49,675 nt of DNA from a virus: positions 1 to 49,675 of the IMG/VR virus record IMGVR_UViG_3300021470_000001. The stretch is one strand, 5' to 3'. Position numbers and translations under genes: made by a program. The notes below the pieces were generated by a model. That model ran no database searches. It had not been told where the DNA came from and worked only from the letters and a program-made list of their open reading frames with translations. Below are positions 42,301 through 49,675 of this stretch, one piece after another (the first letter of the stretch is position 1; each line of letters begins with the position of its first letter).

Positions 42301-43736
42301 TGGCTATTATTAAAACACTAAAAGTAATAACACACCCACAGGGTGCACGGTACAACGCCACTTTTAGTACACAACCCGTAATCCATGTTGGTGATTTAAA
42401 CACGACAACTAGCGTGTTCACCATAGATACTGCGTTTGTTGGAACGGTGTTAGTTGCAGAAGGCCCTGGTAACACAGGTTACAACCTTTCAGGAACACTT
42501 ACAAAAACTTTTGTAAACGGTGTTGCAACATTTACTGATTTGGGAATTGTTCCAGATAGCACAAATACAACACTTGATGTAGCTGCTGCGTCTTTGTCGT
42601 TTTTAACCACTAATTTAAATGTGGTAACCTCGAACACATTCCAAATATCTAACGCATCTAAACTAGTAGTAACATCTACTCCGGTACCTACTACAACTAC
42701 ACTTGGAAGGGTAATGCAGATACCCGTAAAAGTTCAGTTTAGGGATGTGGATAACAATAACATACCATTGAATGGGATTAGCATTGTTGCGAGTGCACAG
42801 GGTGCAACAATGTCAGGCACAACCACACTACAGAGCGGTGTGACAGGCTTTGTAATATTCACACAGCTAACCTTCTCCGGTGGTTCTCAGGTAGTAGTGA
42901 CATTCTCTTCACCGGGTATGACATCTGCTGTTCTTACTATAAATCTGATACCTACGAACATAATCAAGCCTAGAAGAAGCATAGTGGCGGGAGATCCTCC
43001 TGTTGCTGGGGATATTGTACCATTTGAGATAGCAATTAATATTCCAGATAGGCAATTGTGGGTTGCTGACGAAACAGGCACCCCGATTCTTATTGTGGAC
43101 GGTGATGCAAATACTGGTGGAGGTGGTGGGGCTAGTGCACTAGTCGATCTAACGGATGTTGTAATTACATCCCCAACTGATGGACAAGCTTTAAAGTACG
43201 ACACTGCTAGCAGCAAGTGGATTAATACTACGGATGCAACAGGTAGTGGGGGAGGTGGTGGTGGTGACTACCTGCCTTTAGCAGGTGGCACCATGACGGG
43301 TGCAATAGTATTTGGAACTGGGGGGCAGTATGTTAGTAAAGGTAATTTTGATACCTCTAGAGGGGGCAGCAACGGTATTTCTTTAGTGTGTGCAGTTGGG
43401 TTTGAGTTCAACTGGCAAGCTGGTTGGTTGCGAACCACAAACGATGGCTCGACCACACCTAGACCACTCTACCTAGACTCTGGCGCAGGTACAACCTTGA
43501 AGGTATGGAACGCAGCTACTAGCCTAGGAACTACTATTTCTCACTTGGGTATCACCTACCCAGACGGTACCACACAGACTACAGCTAGTGCAGGTGGTGG
43601 GGGTGGTTCAGGCACAGGTTTTAATACGGGTTCCACAGCACCCACATCACCTGCTCAAGGTGATAGGTGGGTGAGCACTAACGATGCAATTCTTTACACC
43701 TACTACGGCACCGCTTGGGTGCAGTTTAATACTTAG
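42300..43736 (+). CDS. Tail fibre protein with Ig-like and fibre-tip repeats, 478 aa
   Basis: The first ~220 residues look like invasin/Big-type Ig-like domains (TIDTAFVGTVLVAEGPGN, VKVQFRDVDNNNIPLNGISIVAS, SGVTGFVIFTQLTFSGGSQVVV). Then comes IPDRQLWVADETGTPILI, one copy of the module SPTDGQALKYDTASSKW, a Gly-rich linker, the T7/P2-type fibre repeat YLPLAGGTMTGAI, and a last PTSPAQGDRWVSTNDAILY..YGTAWVQF unit. This is the typical chain of a host-recognition fibre. Starts in a one-base overlap with the preceding stop. Confidence 0.75.
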   Translation: MAIIKTLKVITHPQGARYNATFSTQPVIHVGDLNTTTSVFTIDTAFVGTVLVAEGPGNTGYNLSGTLTKTFVNGVATFTDLGIVPDSTNTTLDVAAASLSFLTTNLNVVTSNTFQISNASKLVVTSTPVPTTTTLGRVMQIPVKVQFRDVDNNNIPLNGISIVASAQGATMSGTTTLQSGVTGFVIFTQLTFSGGSQVVVTFSSPGMTSAVLTINLIPTNIIKPRRSIVAGDPPVAGDIVPFEIAINIPDRQLWVADETGTPILIVDGDANTGGGGGASALVDLTDVVITSPTDGQALKYDTASSKWINTTDATGSGGGGGGDYLPLAGGTMTGAIVFGTGGQYVSKGNFDTSRGGSNGISLVCAVGFEFNWQAGWLRTTNDGSTTPRPLYLDSGAGTTLKVWNAATSLGTTISHLGITYPDGTTQTTASAGGGGGSGTGFNTGSTAPTSPAQGDRWVSTNDAILYTYYGTAWVQFNT

Positions 43737-43744
43737 GAGTTATC

Positions 43745-46135
43745 ATGCCAGCAAATTTAAATCCATCGTATGCTCCAATAGGTGGTGGTGGAAGAACTAT
43801 TGCAATAGGTGTTCCAGATGACCTACCAACAGGTTACCATTGGGTCCGCAATCTATTAAATGGGCAAACAACGGGCGGTTCTCAAACTTCATACTCAACA
43901 GGAACCAACAACTCTAATTTTACCGAAGGTAGCACAAACTGCCTAAGTGCGGTGTACGCTAAAGACGCTGGAAACACTGGACCGGGTGCGTTGCAATTCA
44001 CAGTCTTTTTAGGTTGTATTAAAACAGGGGCAGACCCAGAACCACCTACTGTAAATGTGTACGCATCCACTATGCCGGGGCAATCAGGACTAATAGCTGA
44101 TTATTCGGGTGATGGCTTAGTTCAGCAGTTTAGATGCAAAGTAAGCACGACCCCCGGTGTTGGGGAAAGTGGATTAGTCACCATTGCTTATGCGCCACCA
44201 GCAGGATTTAAAGGACTAATGTGGTATGAGATAAATGTAATCGGATATGTCAGCTATCTTGCCGTTAATGGGAATGGTTCTTCAAACTCACTATATAACT
44301 TGCGAGGAGTTCCTAACAGTAGATCGGGTTGGGATCGAGGTGGTGGTATCTGGAAGGGTTCTCAAAGAGCTTTAGTTTACCCGATTTCTAATAATCTCAC
44401 AACTAGCGTTGTAAGTCAGTATTCGACTTCTCCTAATTTTGCTATTGGTGAAAATAATAATGCCGATGGAGTAAATTCACTTTCCATTTATATTAGTAGG
44501 GATGACCAATGGGATAGCACTACACTTGCTCGAACAAATTCAAACAATCCTACTCGAATGAATATTGCGAGTGGGTACGCAACTGAATATGGTTATGGAA
44601 CTAATGGGCAAGTGTATGTTGCCGCATCTGAGGGTGTTAGCTGTGTTCCATACAGGCCCGCTAATAGTGTGCAACTTGACACAATTGGAACTTATGCGAA
44701 TCAAGAAGATAATGCCCCCAAGCCTAGTGCGTATGTGTTAACCCAAAATCAATGCCCCGGTACTTCTTACGAAGATCAATGGTATTTCACATCAGCATCA
44801 ACATCAATTCTTCAAACCAATGTAACTGTGACTGTGTGGCTAGAAAAAGCACCCGATCCTATTCCAATAATGAATAATAACAACGGTGTTTATTGTTATG
44901 CCACAGGGGGAACAGTAACTATTAACGGAAGTAATTTTACTAATGTAAATAAAGTGTATGGCTACGGTGGTCAAATTTTAACAGGCGCAACAGTAAATGT
45001 AATTTCAGATACGGAAGCAGAAGTTACTTTGCCAACGAACACATTCGGTACTATTGGTTTAGGAATAGGAACAGGCAATGTAGGTTATACTACTCTTCCC
45101 AATGGCGGGTGTGCTAGCGGTGTACCAAATTATAATCCAGTATATAATCCTCCGAGTCCTGCCCCAGTACCAACTCCAACTCCCCCAAATACCAATGTAT
45201 GCATGGGTGGTTGGACTTTTGGAATAAAGACGAACACTACTTATTTGTGGGATGGCCCAAAAATCGTTAGCTACGATGGAACTGTTTTCATGGCCCCAAA
45301 TGCGGGTACATGGACAGTTAATGCAATTGAAACTTGCCTAGACTTTAATATTCAAGATGTGTACCTCCAGAATGGTACATACCTAAACCCCGGTGCAGGC
45401 GAAATTATACAAATTATCGATTGGGGCTATCCGTATGATGGTAGCTATTATGTTTATTCAAATAGCTTACTAGGTACAGTACAAAGGCGATTACAACTAT
45501 CCTGCACAAACACAAGCCCCACACCCACACCCAGCCCGATCCAAACAGGCACTTGTATTGCACCTGCAAACACAAACAATGGACCTTTTGCTTTTCCAAC
45601 ATCTCCGACACTAAATGAAATTTATAGCTTTCATGGGCGTGCGTGGTATTGGAACAGTTATGCGTGGAACAGATATTGCGTAGGTGTTACACCAATTTCA
45701 ACAACAAGTCCGGCTTTATCTCTTTACAGTAGTACTGAGGTAGATAATTATGGAACTCGAACTCAAACCGGAACAGGATATTATGGTGAAACAAATTACA
45801 TATTAGAATACACGCTAAATGATTTTGATACGGAAGCAATTTTGCAACAATCGTACCAAGTTGAAGTTCCAGGATATGCAAGTATGTTTGCTGTTTCTTC
45901 AGGAAACAACGGAACTGTAATTCAAGTACAAGGCAATGCAAATAACACGGCAGGGCGAGCTTTTTCTATAAGTAGTTCTGGAACAACATTTGTATCAAAG
46001 ATGTTACAAATTGGAGATATAATAGATGTGTATATAAGACTTAACCATATAACAGGACAGTATGGAAACGGAATTTTGCAGCCTTCATCTACATACGCTC
46101 GATTTGAGTTTATATCTCAATCCACAAGACCATAG
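43745..46135 (+). CDS. Putative receptor-binding protein with IPT/TIG domain, 796 aa
   Basis: The first ~375 residues are unrecognised beta-rich sequence, with Gly, Asn, Ser and Thr abundant. An IPT/TIG-like domain follows (about 385-455: YCYATGGTVTINGSNFTNVNKVYGYGG..., DTEAEVTLP). Two Pro/Thr linkers (PSPAPVPTPTPP and SPTPTPSPIQTG) separate it from two C-terminal beta domains. Codon use is more T/A-rich than the preceding adhesin genes. Likely the outermost, exchangeable host-binding protein. AGGAG precedes the ATG. Confidence 0.65.
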   Translation: MPANLNPSYAPIGGGGRTIAIGVPDDLPTGYHWVRNLLNGQTTGGSQTSYSTGTNNSNFTEGSTNCLSAVYAKDAGNTGPGALQFTVFLGCIKTGADPEPPTVNVYASTMPGQSGLIADYSGDGLVQQFRCKVSTTPGVGESGLVTIAYAPPAGFKGLMWYEINVIGYVSYLAVNGNGSSNSLYNLRGVPNSRSGWDRGGGIWKGSQRALVYPISNNLTTSVVSQYSTSPNFAIGENNNADGVNSLSIYISRDDQWDSTTLARTNSNNPTRMNIASGYATEYGYGTNGQVYVAASEGVSCVPYRPANSVQLDTIGTYANQEDNAPKPSAYVLTQNQCPGTSYEDQWYFTSASTSILQTNVTVTVWLEKAPDPIPIMNNNNGVYCYATGGTVTINGSNFTNVNKVYGYGGQILTGATVNVISDTEAEVTLPTNTFGTIGLGIGTGNVGYTTLPNGGCASGVPNYNPVYNPPSPAPVPTPTPPNTNVCMGGWTFGIKTNTTYLWDGPKIVSYDGTVFMAPNAGTWTVNAIETCLDFNIQDVYLQNGTYLNPGAGEIIQIIDWGYPYDGSYYVYSNSLLGTVQRRLQLSCTNTSPTPTPSPIQTGTCIAPANTNNGPFAFPTSPTLNEIYSFHGRAWYWNSYAWNRYCVGVTPISTTSPALSLYSSTEVDNYGTRTQTGTGYYGETNYILEYTLNDFDTEAILQQSYQVEVPGYASMFAVSSGNNGTVIQVQGNANNTAGRAFSISSSGTTFVSKMLQIGDIIDVYIRLNHITGQYGNGILQPSSTYARFEFISQSTRP

Positions 46136-46147
46136 TTTAGGTGAAAA

Positions 46148-46531
46148 ATGCCAAGACCTTGCACATGCAATAATGTAATTCCTAACAGCACTTGGGATAA
46201 CACACAGTGCCAACTTTGTTGGCATTACCACCACAACACAAGGGTGAGGGCAGCCTGGGATAATGACGAACCAATACAAGTTCCACCTATGTTAGAACAA
46301 GCTAGCTCTTTAATGTCTTCTGTAGCTAAATGGGGCTTTTCAGGTTGCACTCGAGTGCCCTTAGAAGTGCAAGCAAACAGGCTAAACATTTGCAATAACT
46401 GTGAATTTAAAAAAGACGATAAATGCGGAGTTTGTGGATGTTTCTTAAAAATCAAAGCTAGCTGGATCACTGAGAAGTGCCCACTAGGGAAATGGAGCGA
46501 ACATGACACCACAGGATCTACCCCCAATTGA
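46148..46531 (+). CDS. Zinc-ribbon-like protein, 127 aa
   Basis: Two Cys groups are visible: N-terminal Cys5, Cys7, Cys21, Cys24 with nearby His residues, and C-terminal Cys82, Cys85, Cys93, Cys96, Cys98, Cys111 in RLNICNNCEF...CGVCGCFLKIKASW...CPLGKW. The second is a common phage zinc-ribbon pattern of unknown role found near virion genes. No membrane segment. It overlaps the next small gene by 29 bases. Confidence 0.6.
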   Translation: MPRPCTCNNVIPNSTWDNTQCQLCWHYHHNTRVRAAWDNDEPIQVPPMLEQASSLMSSVAKWGFSGCTRVPLEVQANRLNICNNCEFKKDDKCGVCGCFLKIKASWITEKCPLGKWSEHDTTGSTPN

Positions 46532-46667
46532 ACTTTTAGAGGATATTTTACTACCTTTAAAGTGGACTATTGATAGAATATACTGGTGGGGATTCAAGGA
46601 CGGAGTTACAATGGGAGGCGTTGCGTTCTTTGTGTTGTTCCTTCTCACTAACAGGAGAGCATCATGA
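46503..46667 (+). CDS. Small membrane protein, 54 aa (possible lysis gene)
   Basis: Too short for routine calling but well supported: GGAG six bases before the ATG, overlap with the preceding gene, and a four-base ATGA overlap with the following peptidase gene. The chain has an amphipathic acidic start (LPPIELLEDILLPLKWTIDRIYWWGF) and a single hydrophobic segment (MGGVAFFVLFLL, about 37-48), ending in TNRRAS, giving a cytoplasmic positive tail. Its place before a membrane-anchored hydrolase fits a holin or pinholin-like protein, which is inference. Confidence 0.6.
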   Translation: MTPQDLPPIELLEDILLPLKWTIDRIYWWGFKDGVTMGGVAFFVLFLLTNRRAS

Positions 46668-47428
46668 ACAAGGTAATCGGCATGTTAATTCTAGCTGTAG
46701 GCCTTATAGCAGCTAACGAGGTGTACTTTGGGAACCTGAAGTTTGACCCAATGCCACTTCTTAGGCCAAAAATTGTACCACCAATACCACTACCAATTAT
46801 CCCAGATGTACCTAAGCCTAAACGACCTTGGGGCACAGACCTAGAAGGCTCAGTTGAGTCTATTACTCTAGGTGGTTCTATCGCACCTGACGGTTCTACG
46901 CCACTACAGATTGACTTCCCTTTAGCACAGCACATCAGCAACATTGGTTCTCATGTGGACGGTGCGGGTATGTGCGTGATGTCTTCTATTGAGATGGCTG
47001 GAAGGTGGCAGAACCTAGAGCAGGTTCGTGGCCTACGCAATTGGTGTGCCAATAAGCCAGGTGGTGGGTACCCTTCCAAGGTAGACAAACAACTAAAAGA
47101 GTACTCTCAGGTACAGAAAATCAACACGCCTGAGTATGTGCAATATGAAGGGAAAGAGCTAGACCTGCTTAAGCTAGCACTCAAGACAGGTAGGTTTCCA
47201 GCTGTGACCTATTCAGGGCGTGATAAAGTGCGATATTCGAGCACAATCGCCCACATGGTGTGTTTGGCTCACTTAGACGACAAGTGGGCAGCAATATGGG
47301 ATAATAACGGCACAGCAGGCGAGCTAATCTGGATGACCCCTGAAGAGTTTAAAAGTAGATGGACTAATGATTCCAATGGTTGGGCTTTCGTATGGCTCGC
47401 ACCACCACCACCACCTGTGCCACACTAG
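46664..47428 (+). CDS. Membrane-anchored papain/C39-like cysteine peptidase, 254 aa
   Basis: Residues 4-18 (VIGMLILAVGLIAAN) are a signal anchor with Lys3 before it. A Pro-rich linker follows (31-55). The catalytic-type domain starts near residue 85: Cys104 in GAGMCVMSSIEMAGRW, His197 in AHMVCLAHLDDKW and Asp213/Asn214 in IWDNN, the Cys-His-Asp/Asn order of papain-like and C39-like enzymes. The chain ends in a Pro stretch. Between holin-like small membrane proteins it may act as the lysis enzyme on the wall or an envelope protein, or in tail entry. No lysozyme, amidase or transglycosylase was found elsewhere. Confidence 0.65.
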   Translation: MNKVIGMLILAVGLIAANEVYFGNLKFDPMPLLRPKIVPPIPLPIIPDVPKPKRPWGTDLEGSVESITLGGSIAPDGSTPLQIDFPLAQHISNIGSHVDGAGMCVMSSIEMAGRWQNLEQVRGLRNWCANKPGGGYPSKVDKQLKEYSQVQKINTPEYVQYEGKELDLLKLALKTGRFPAVTYSGRDKVRYSSTIAHMVCLAHLDDKWAAIWDNNGTAGELIWMTPEEFKSRWTNDSNGWAFVWLAPPPPPVPH

Positions 47429-47436
47429 GAGATATG

Positions 47437-48177
47437 ATGAACTTACTATTTGCTGTGATTATGTTTTTAGACTTTAGCTGGGTGCCTACTGACGATTCTC
47501 GTCAGGTGGCACTATACAAGGACTCTGTACAAGTGGGTGTGTACAAGGTGCCTGAACGAGTTTACTTGGAGATGGATTCAAAGGGTAACTTCAAGGAGTC
47601 CACACTTCCTACACCAATACCAGATAAATATTTAGACCTATTTCCTATAAAGAAGATGGCTAATTATGGTATTGAGTTATCCGAGATGAAGGGCAGGCCT
47701 GAGAGTTACTACCACAACGGTAGGAGTATCACTAAGGAGAGTGCACTTCTGCTTATGGGCACCCAGGGTATACCTGACGATAGTCTGTTTATACGAATCA
47801 CTGTAATTGGTTCGGACGCAATGAGAAAGAAGGTGCGCGATGACTTATACAACGACCCTGCACTTTCAGACTTTAGATCTTTCACAGTAGTACAAGACTA
47901 CCCTAAAGACCACTGGGCGGTCAATGGTGTGGGATTTGAGGCTAACAGTGAGATTGCAATCTATGTGCAATCTCCAGACGGCACGGTGGTGCATAGACAA
48001 AACGACTACACGGATGGAGCAGTAGGTTTGGCAACAGCACTACGGAAGGTGGACCCTAACTACCGGAAGGGGGGTGATCCAGATCTCAGAGCTACCCTAG
48101 AGGGATCTCTGTTGGTTGTTGTTATTATTGTTACACTTGGTTTGGCGGTATTCTTTTTTAGAAGGAGTGATGACTAA
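47437..48177 (+). CDS. Membrane protein with N-terminal signal and C-terminal anchor, 246 aa
   Basis: The N-terminus MNLLFAVIMFLDFSW is a signal-like hydrophobic stretch; a C-terminal helix LLVVVIIVTLGLAVFFF (about 224-240) followed by RRSDD is a membrane anchor with a basic cytoplasmic end, so the ~200-residue middle is probably outside the cytoplasm. The middle is alpha/beta (SLFIRITVIGSDAMRKKVRDDL) and unrecognised. I chose ATG 47437, with TAGGAG five bases upstream; ATG 47434 is too close and the longer frame starting at 47380 lies inside the peptidase gene. Possibly a spanin-like or envelope partner of the peptidase. Confidence 0.6.
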   Translation: MNLLFAVIMFLDFSWVPTDDSRQVALYKDSVQVGVYKVPERVYLEMDSKGNFKESTLPTPIPDKYLDLFPIKKMANYGIELSEMKGRPESYYHNGRSITKESALLLMGTQGIPDDSLFIRITVIGSDAMRKKVRDDLYNDPALSDFRSFTVVQDYPKDHWAVNGVGFEANSEIAIYVQSPDGTVVHRQNDYTDGAVGLATALRKVDPNYRKGGDPDLRATLEGSLLVVVIIVTLGLAVFFFRRSDD

Positions 48178-48359
48178 TGAGCATTATTACTATTGCATGT
48201 GGATGTGCGTGTTTTTTTGGTGGTTGGGTTGCAAGAGAAGTTTGCAGGCCTAAAGACCACCCTATCATTGATGGCGTGCGAAAGCTTTTAGCACAGAAAG
48301 CTAAAGACGCTAAAGTTATTGATGTTGAAGAAGAACTCAAAAAACTTAAAGGAGTCTAA
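48177..48359 (+). CDS. Small one-span membrane protein, 60 aa
   Basis: A hydrophobic, Cys/Gly-rich start (IITIACGCACFFGGWVA, residues 3-19) is followed by a charged helical tail (KLLAQKAKDAKVIDVEEELKKLK), i.e. an N-terminal anchor with a cytoplasmic or periplasmic coiled coil. It is coupled to the previous gene by a one-base overlap, with AAGGAG upstream. Part of the same membrane-protein cluster; function unknown. Confidence 0.6.
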   Translation: MSIITIACGCACFFGGWVAREVCRPKDHPIIDGVRKLLAQKAKDAKVIDVEEELKKLKGV

Positions 48360-48361
48360 TT

Positions 48362-48514
48362 ATGGCTGGTTATAAAACATACCTTGCTTGTGCTGGATTA
48401 TTTGGTTTAGCACTTTACCAATTCTCACAAGGTCAGATTGAGCAAGCTAGCCAATCGTTCCTAGCTGCATTAGCTGCTTACGGCTTACGCAGTGCATTGA
48501 AGAATGTAGCCTAA
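48362..48514 (+). CDS. Small hydrophobic helix protein, 50 aa
   Basis: This short gene fills an otherwise empty gap: AAAGGAG at 48347-48353, ATG at 48362 and a stop that overlaps the next start (TAATG). The product is small and neutral with two weakly hydrophobic helices (YLACAGLFGLALYQF and AALAAYGLRSAL) separated by QGQIEQASQ. Similar phage ORFs are often listed as small membrane or holin-like proteins, but I cannot assign a function. Confidence 0.6.
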   Translation: MAGYKTYLACAGLFGLALYQFSQGQIEQASQSFLAALAAYGLRSALKNVA

Positions 48515-49233
48515 TGGGAAAAGTGCTTATAGCTGGTGAGTGTAGTAATGGTGTCGCATCGCACTTGCGTGCGTTGGGGCACCATGTCACCACTGCTGAT
48601 TTTAAACCCAACGAGGTTGACCAGACAAACCACCACCAAGGGAACTATTGGGATCTTCTAGACGGTAGCCACCATTGGGATATGTTGTTAGGTCACCCCA
48701 CCTGCACGAACATGGCTAACAGTTCAGTAAGCAGGCTAACACAAAAGAAGGCGGATGGTACGCTGGCGTACCCTACTAGAATGCAAGACATGCAGAGGGA
48801 TGCGGAAGACTTCAAACGCATGTTAAACACACCACACGCCGATAGGGTGATGTTAGAGAACCCTGTTATGCATGGGCACGCAACAAGGATAATTGGTGAG
48901 AAGTCTAGCTTTGGAATCCAGCCATTTCAACACGGTGCGACTGAGTCAAAGCAGACTAGGTTCCACACACGCAATGTGCCACCCATGAAGCCAACCCAGG
49001 TTATGCCTAAGCCTGCTAATGGTCTTTGGGATAACCAGATGCGTGGTAAGAATGGGAAGGTGTACCCTAAAGAGGCACCATCCGCACAAAGAGCAACAGA
49101 CAGATCGCGCACAAGGCCTACTGTAGGTAAAGCTATTGCAGACCATATACACTCTTTAATTCCACCACCAGAAAACAAGGTTAAAATGTCTAGAAGAAAA
49201 GACGGATCTTGGTATTTTACTAATGCAGTCTAG
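48514..49233 (+). CDS. DNA methyltransferase-like phage protein, 239 aa
   Basis: This resembles a common phage family with a methyltransferase fold: VLIAGECSNGVASHLRALGHHV (SAM-binding strand-loop-helix, residues 4-25), WDMLLGHPTCTNMANS (about 55-70), DADRVMLENP-type segment VMLENPVMHGHA, and a C-terminal RSRTRPTVGKAIADHI helix. The PTC takes the place of the usual Pro-Cys of C5-methyltransferases, with Cys retained. It may act as a cytosine methyltransferase on phage DNA, or be an inactive relative; a full C5-methyltransferase is also encoded at 14297. Confidence 0.6.
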   Translation: MGKVLIAGECSNGVASHLRALGHHVTTADFKPNEVDQTNHHQGNYWDLLDGSHHWDMLLGHPTCTNMANSSVSRLTQKKADGTLAYPTRMQDMQRDAEDFKRMLNTPHADRVMLENPVMHGHATRIIGEKSSFGIQPFQHGATESKQTRFHTRNVPPMKPTQVMPKPANGLWDNQMRGKNGKVYPKEAPSAQRATDRSRTRPTVGKAIADHIHSLIPPPENKVKMSRRKDGSWYFTNAV

Positions 49234-49453
49234 TCGTGTGTATGACTGGCATGGTACAATAGACCCGTACCTGCCTACGGTATATCCACCCGGCTCACCC
49301 GAAAAAATTCGGGTAATGCAAATTCGTGCAGAGCTGGAGTTACCGCTTCATCACACCGAGGACAACAAGCATGTTGAATTGCAAGTATGTGACCTTAGAT
49401 CAGAGCGGTCAAGAGTGGTTGAGATGGCGACAGGGCGGGGTAGGTGGTTCTGA
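49223..49453 (+). CDS. Small conserved-looking phage protein, 76 aa
   Basis: The protein has the stretch YPPGSPEKIRVMQIRAELELPLHHTEDN (residues about 21-48), a pattern I associate with short proteins of unknown function in many environmental phages. It overlaps the end of the methyltransferase-like gene by 11 bases and the exonuclease start by 83 bases; the last ~28 residues (from HVELQVCDL) lie over that gene and may be an overprinted tail. The ribosome site is weak. Confidence 0.5.
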   Translation: MQSSRVYDWHGTIDPYLPTVYPPGSPEKIRVMQIRAELELPLHHTEDNKHVELQVCDLRSERSRVVEMATGRGRWF

Positions 49454-49675
49454 TGCTGCTGTACTAATGGGTTCCAACCCTTGGTGCAAGCCAGACGAAC
49501 TAATGGGAAAAAAAATAGGAACTATACCTGAACAGTACGAGAACGAAAGAATGGCTAGAGGCAAACGCCTAGAGCCTATTGTGCGTGAGATGTACGAAGA
49601 CCTGACAGGACTAAAGGTTGAGCCAGCCTGTGTTGAACACGAAAAGTTTCCGTGGTTCATGGCCAGCCTAGATGG
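49371..49675 (+). CDS. YqaJ-like viral recombinase/exonuclease, N-terminal part (continues at position 1)
   Basis: This is the 5' part of the gene completed at 1-425. The ATG at 49371 has GAGG nine bases upstream and opens VTLDQSGQEWLRWRQGGVGGSDAAVLMGSNPW, the typical YqaJ start in which the GGSDAA loop binds the DNA end. The frame runs on without a stop through the 127-base overlap, giving 200 residues in total. It overlaps the small upstream gene by 83 bases in another frame. Confidence 0.85.
   Translation, partial: MLNCKYVTLDQSGQEWLRWRQGGVGGSDAAVLMGSNPWCKPDELMGKKIGTIPEQYENERMARGKRLEPIVREMYEDLTGLKVEPACVEHEKFPWFMASLD
49549..49675. repeat. Terminal direct repeat, right copy
   Basis: Exact second copy of bases 1-127. 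See the left copy: the pair shows that the contig is circular, and only one copy exists in the genome. Confidence 0.95.

Noticed and set aside
41804-42475. Minus-strand open frame of 223 codons
   Set aside because: It lies fully antisense to two well-supported adhesin genes, has no ribosome site, and its His/Ser/Cys-rich composition is typical of a shadow frame.
1-49675. Lysogeny functions (integrase, repressor, attachment site)
   Set aside because: No product shows tyrosine or serine recombinase motifs or a CI-like repressor; the only HTH protein fits a small terminase better.

Overview
The window is a complete, circular, tailed-phage genome of about 49.5 kb. The first 127 bases (1-127) are repeated exactly as the last 127 (49549-49675). 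This is the signature of a circular assembly graph, and one gene (a YqaJ-like exonuclease) runs across the artificial cut. All three stop codons are used, start sites have ordinary Shine-Dalgarno sequences and there are sigma70-type promoters, so the host is a bacterium using the standard code. I cannot name the host. I see no integrase, no CI-like repressor and no attachment site, so a strictly lytic life style is likely. I found no tRNA genes.

Region 49371-425 and 1-8.9 kb (plus strand) is the early and replication block. It holds the YqaJ-type exonuclease, a GNAT acetyltransferase, a ~305-bp control region, four small unknown proteins (one extremely acidic), a RecT-like annealase, a putative ssDNA-binding protein, a primase-helicase fusion, a Holliday-junction-resolvase-like nuclease, a family A DNA polymerase with 3'-5' exonuclease, a dATP/dGTP diphosphohydrolase-like protein and a probable small terminase. 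Neighbours overlap by a few bases, which suggests translational coupling. A second small early-type operon (9.0-10.4 kb) ends in another GNAT protein. A minus-strand gene (10.63-10.89 kb) sits before the large terminase.

Region 12.5-13.25 kb is a 744-bp non-coding stretch between convergent operons. It has a cluster of short palindromes, three ~105-120-bp composite repeats with a conserved hairpin, a plus-strand terminator, two G8 tracts and a minus-strand terminator. It is the strongest candidate here for an undescribed functional element (replication origin, packaging site or structured RNA). Minus-strand genes at 13.3-15.7 kb encode a cytosine-C5 DNA methyltransferase, a Gp88-like protein and two very small proteins, one of them a membrane protein.

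From 15.9 kb to the end all genes are on the plus strand. First comes an ASCH-domain gene with a structured leader. The head module follows: a Mu gp29/DUF935-like portal, a giant 1635-residue protein, a Mu gpI-like protease/scaffold, a putative decoration protein, the probable major capsid protein and a connector. Next are a tandem pair of paralogous virion proteins, a 773-residue putative tape measure or internal protein, and a set of unrecognised tail/baseplate proteins. Four adhesin genes then share repeat modules (collagen-like, GDFY..LYGPK, and a tryptophan-ended module). The last block (46.1-49.5 kb) looks like the lysis and late-accessory block: a zinc-ribbon protein, several one-helix membrane proteins, a membrane-anchored papain/C39-like peptidase, a methyltransferase-like protein and a small conserved protein leading back into the exonuclease. 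No classical endolysin or unambiguous tape measure could be recognised, so tail morphology and lysis mechanism remain open.
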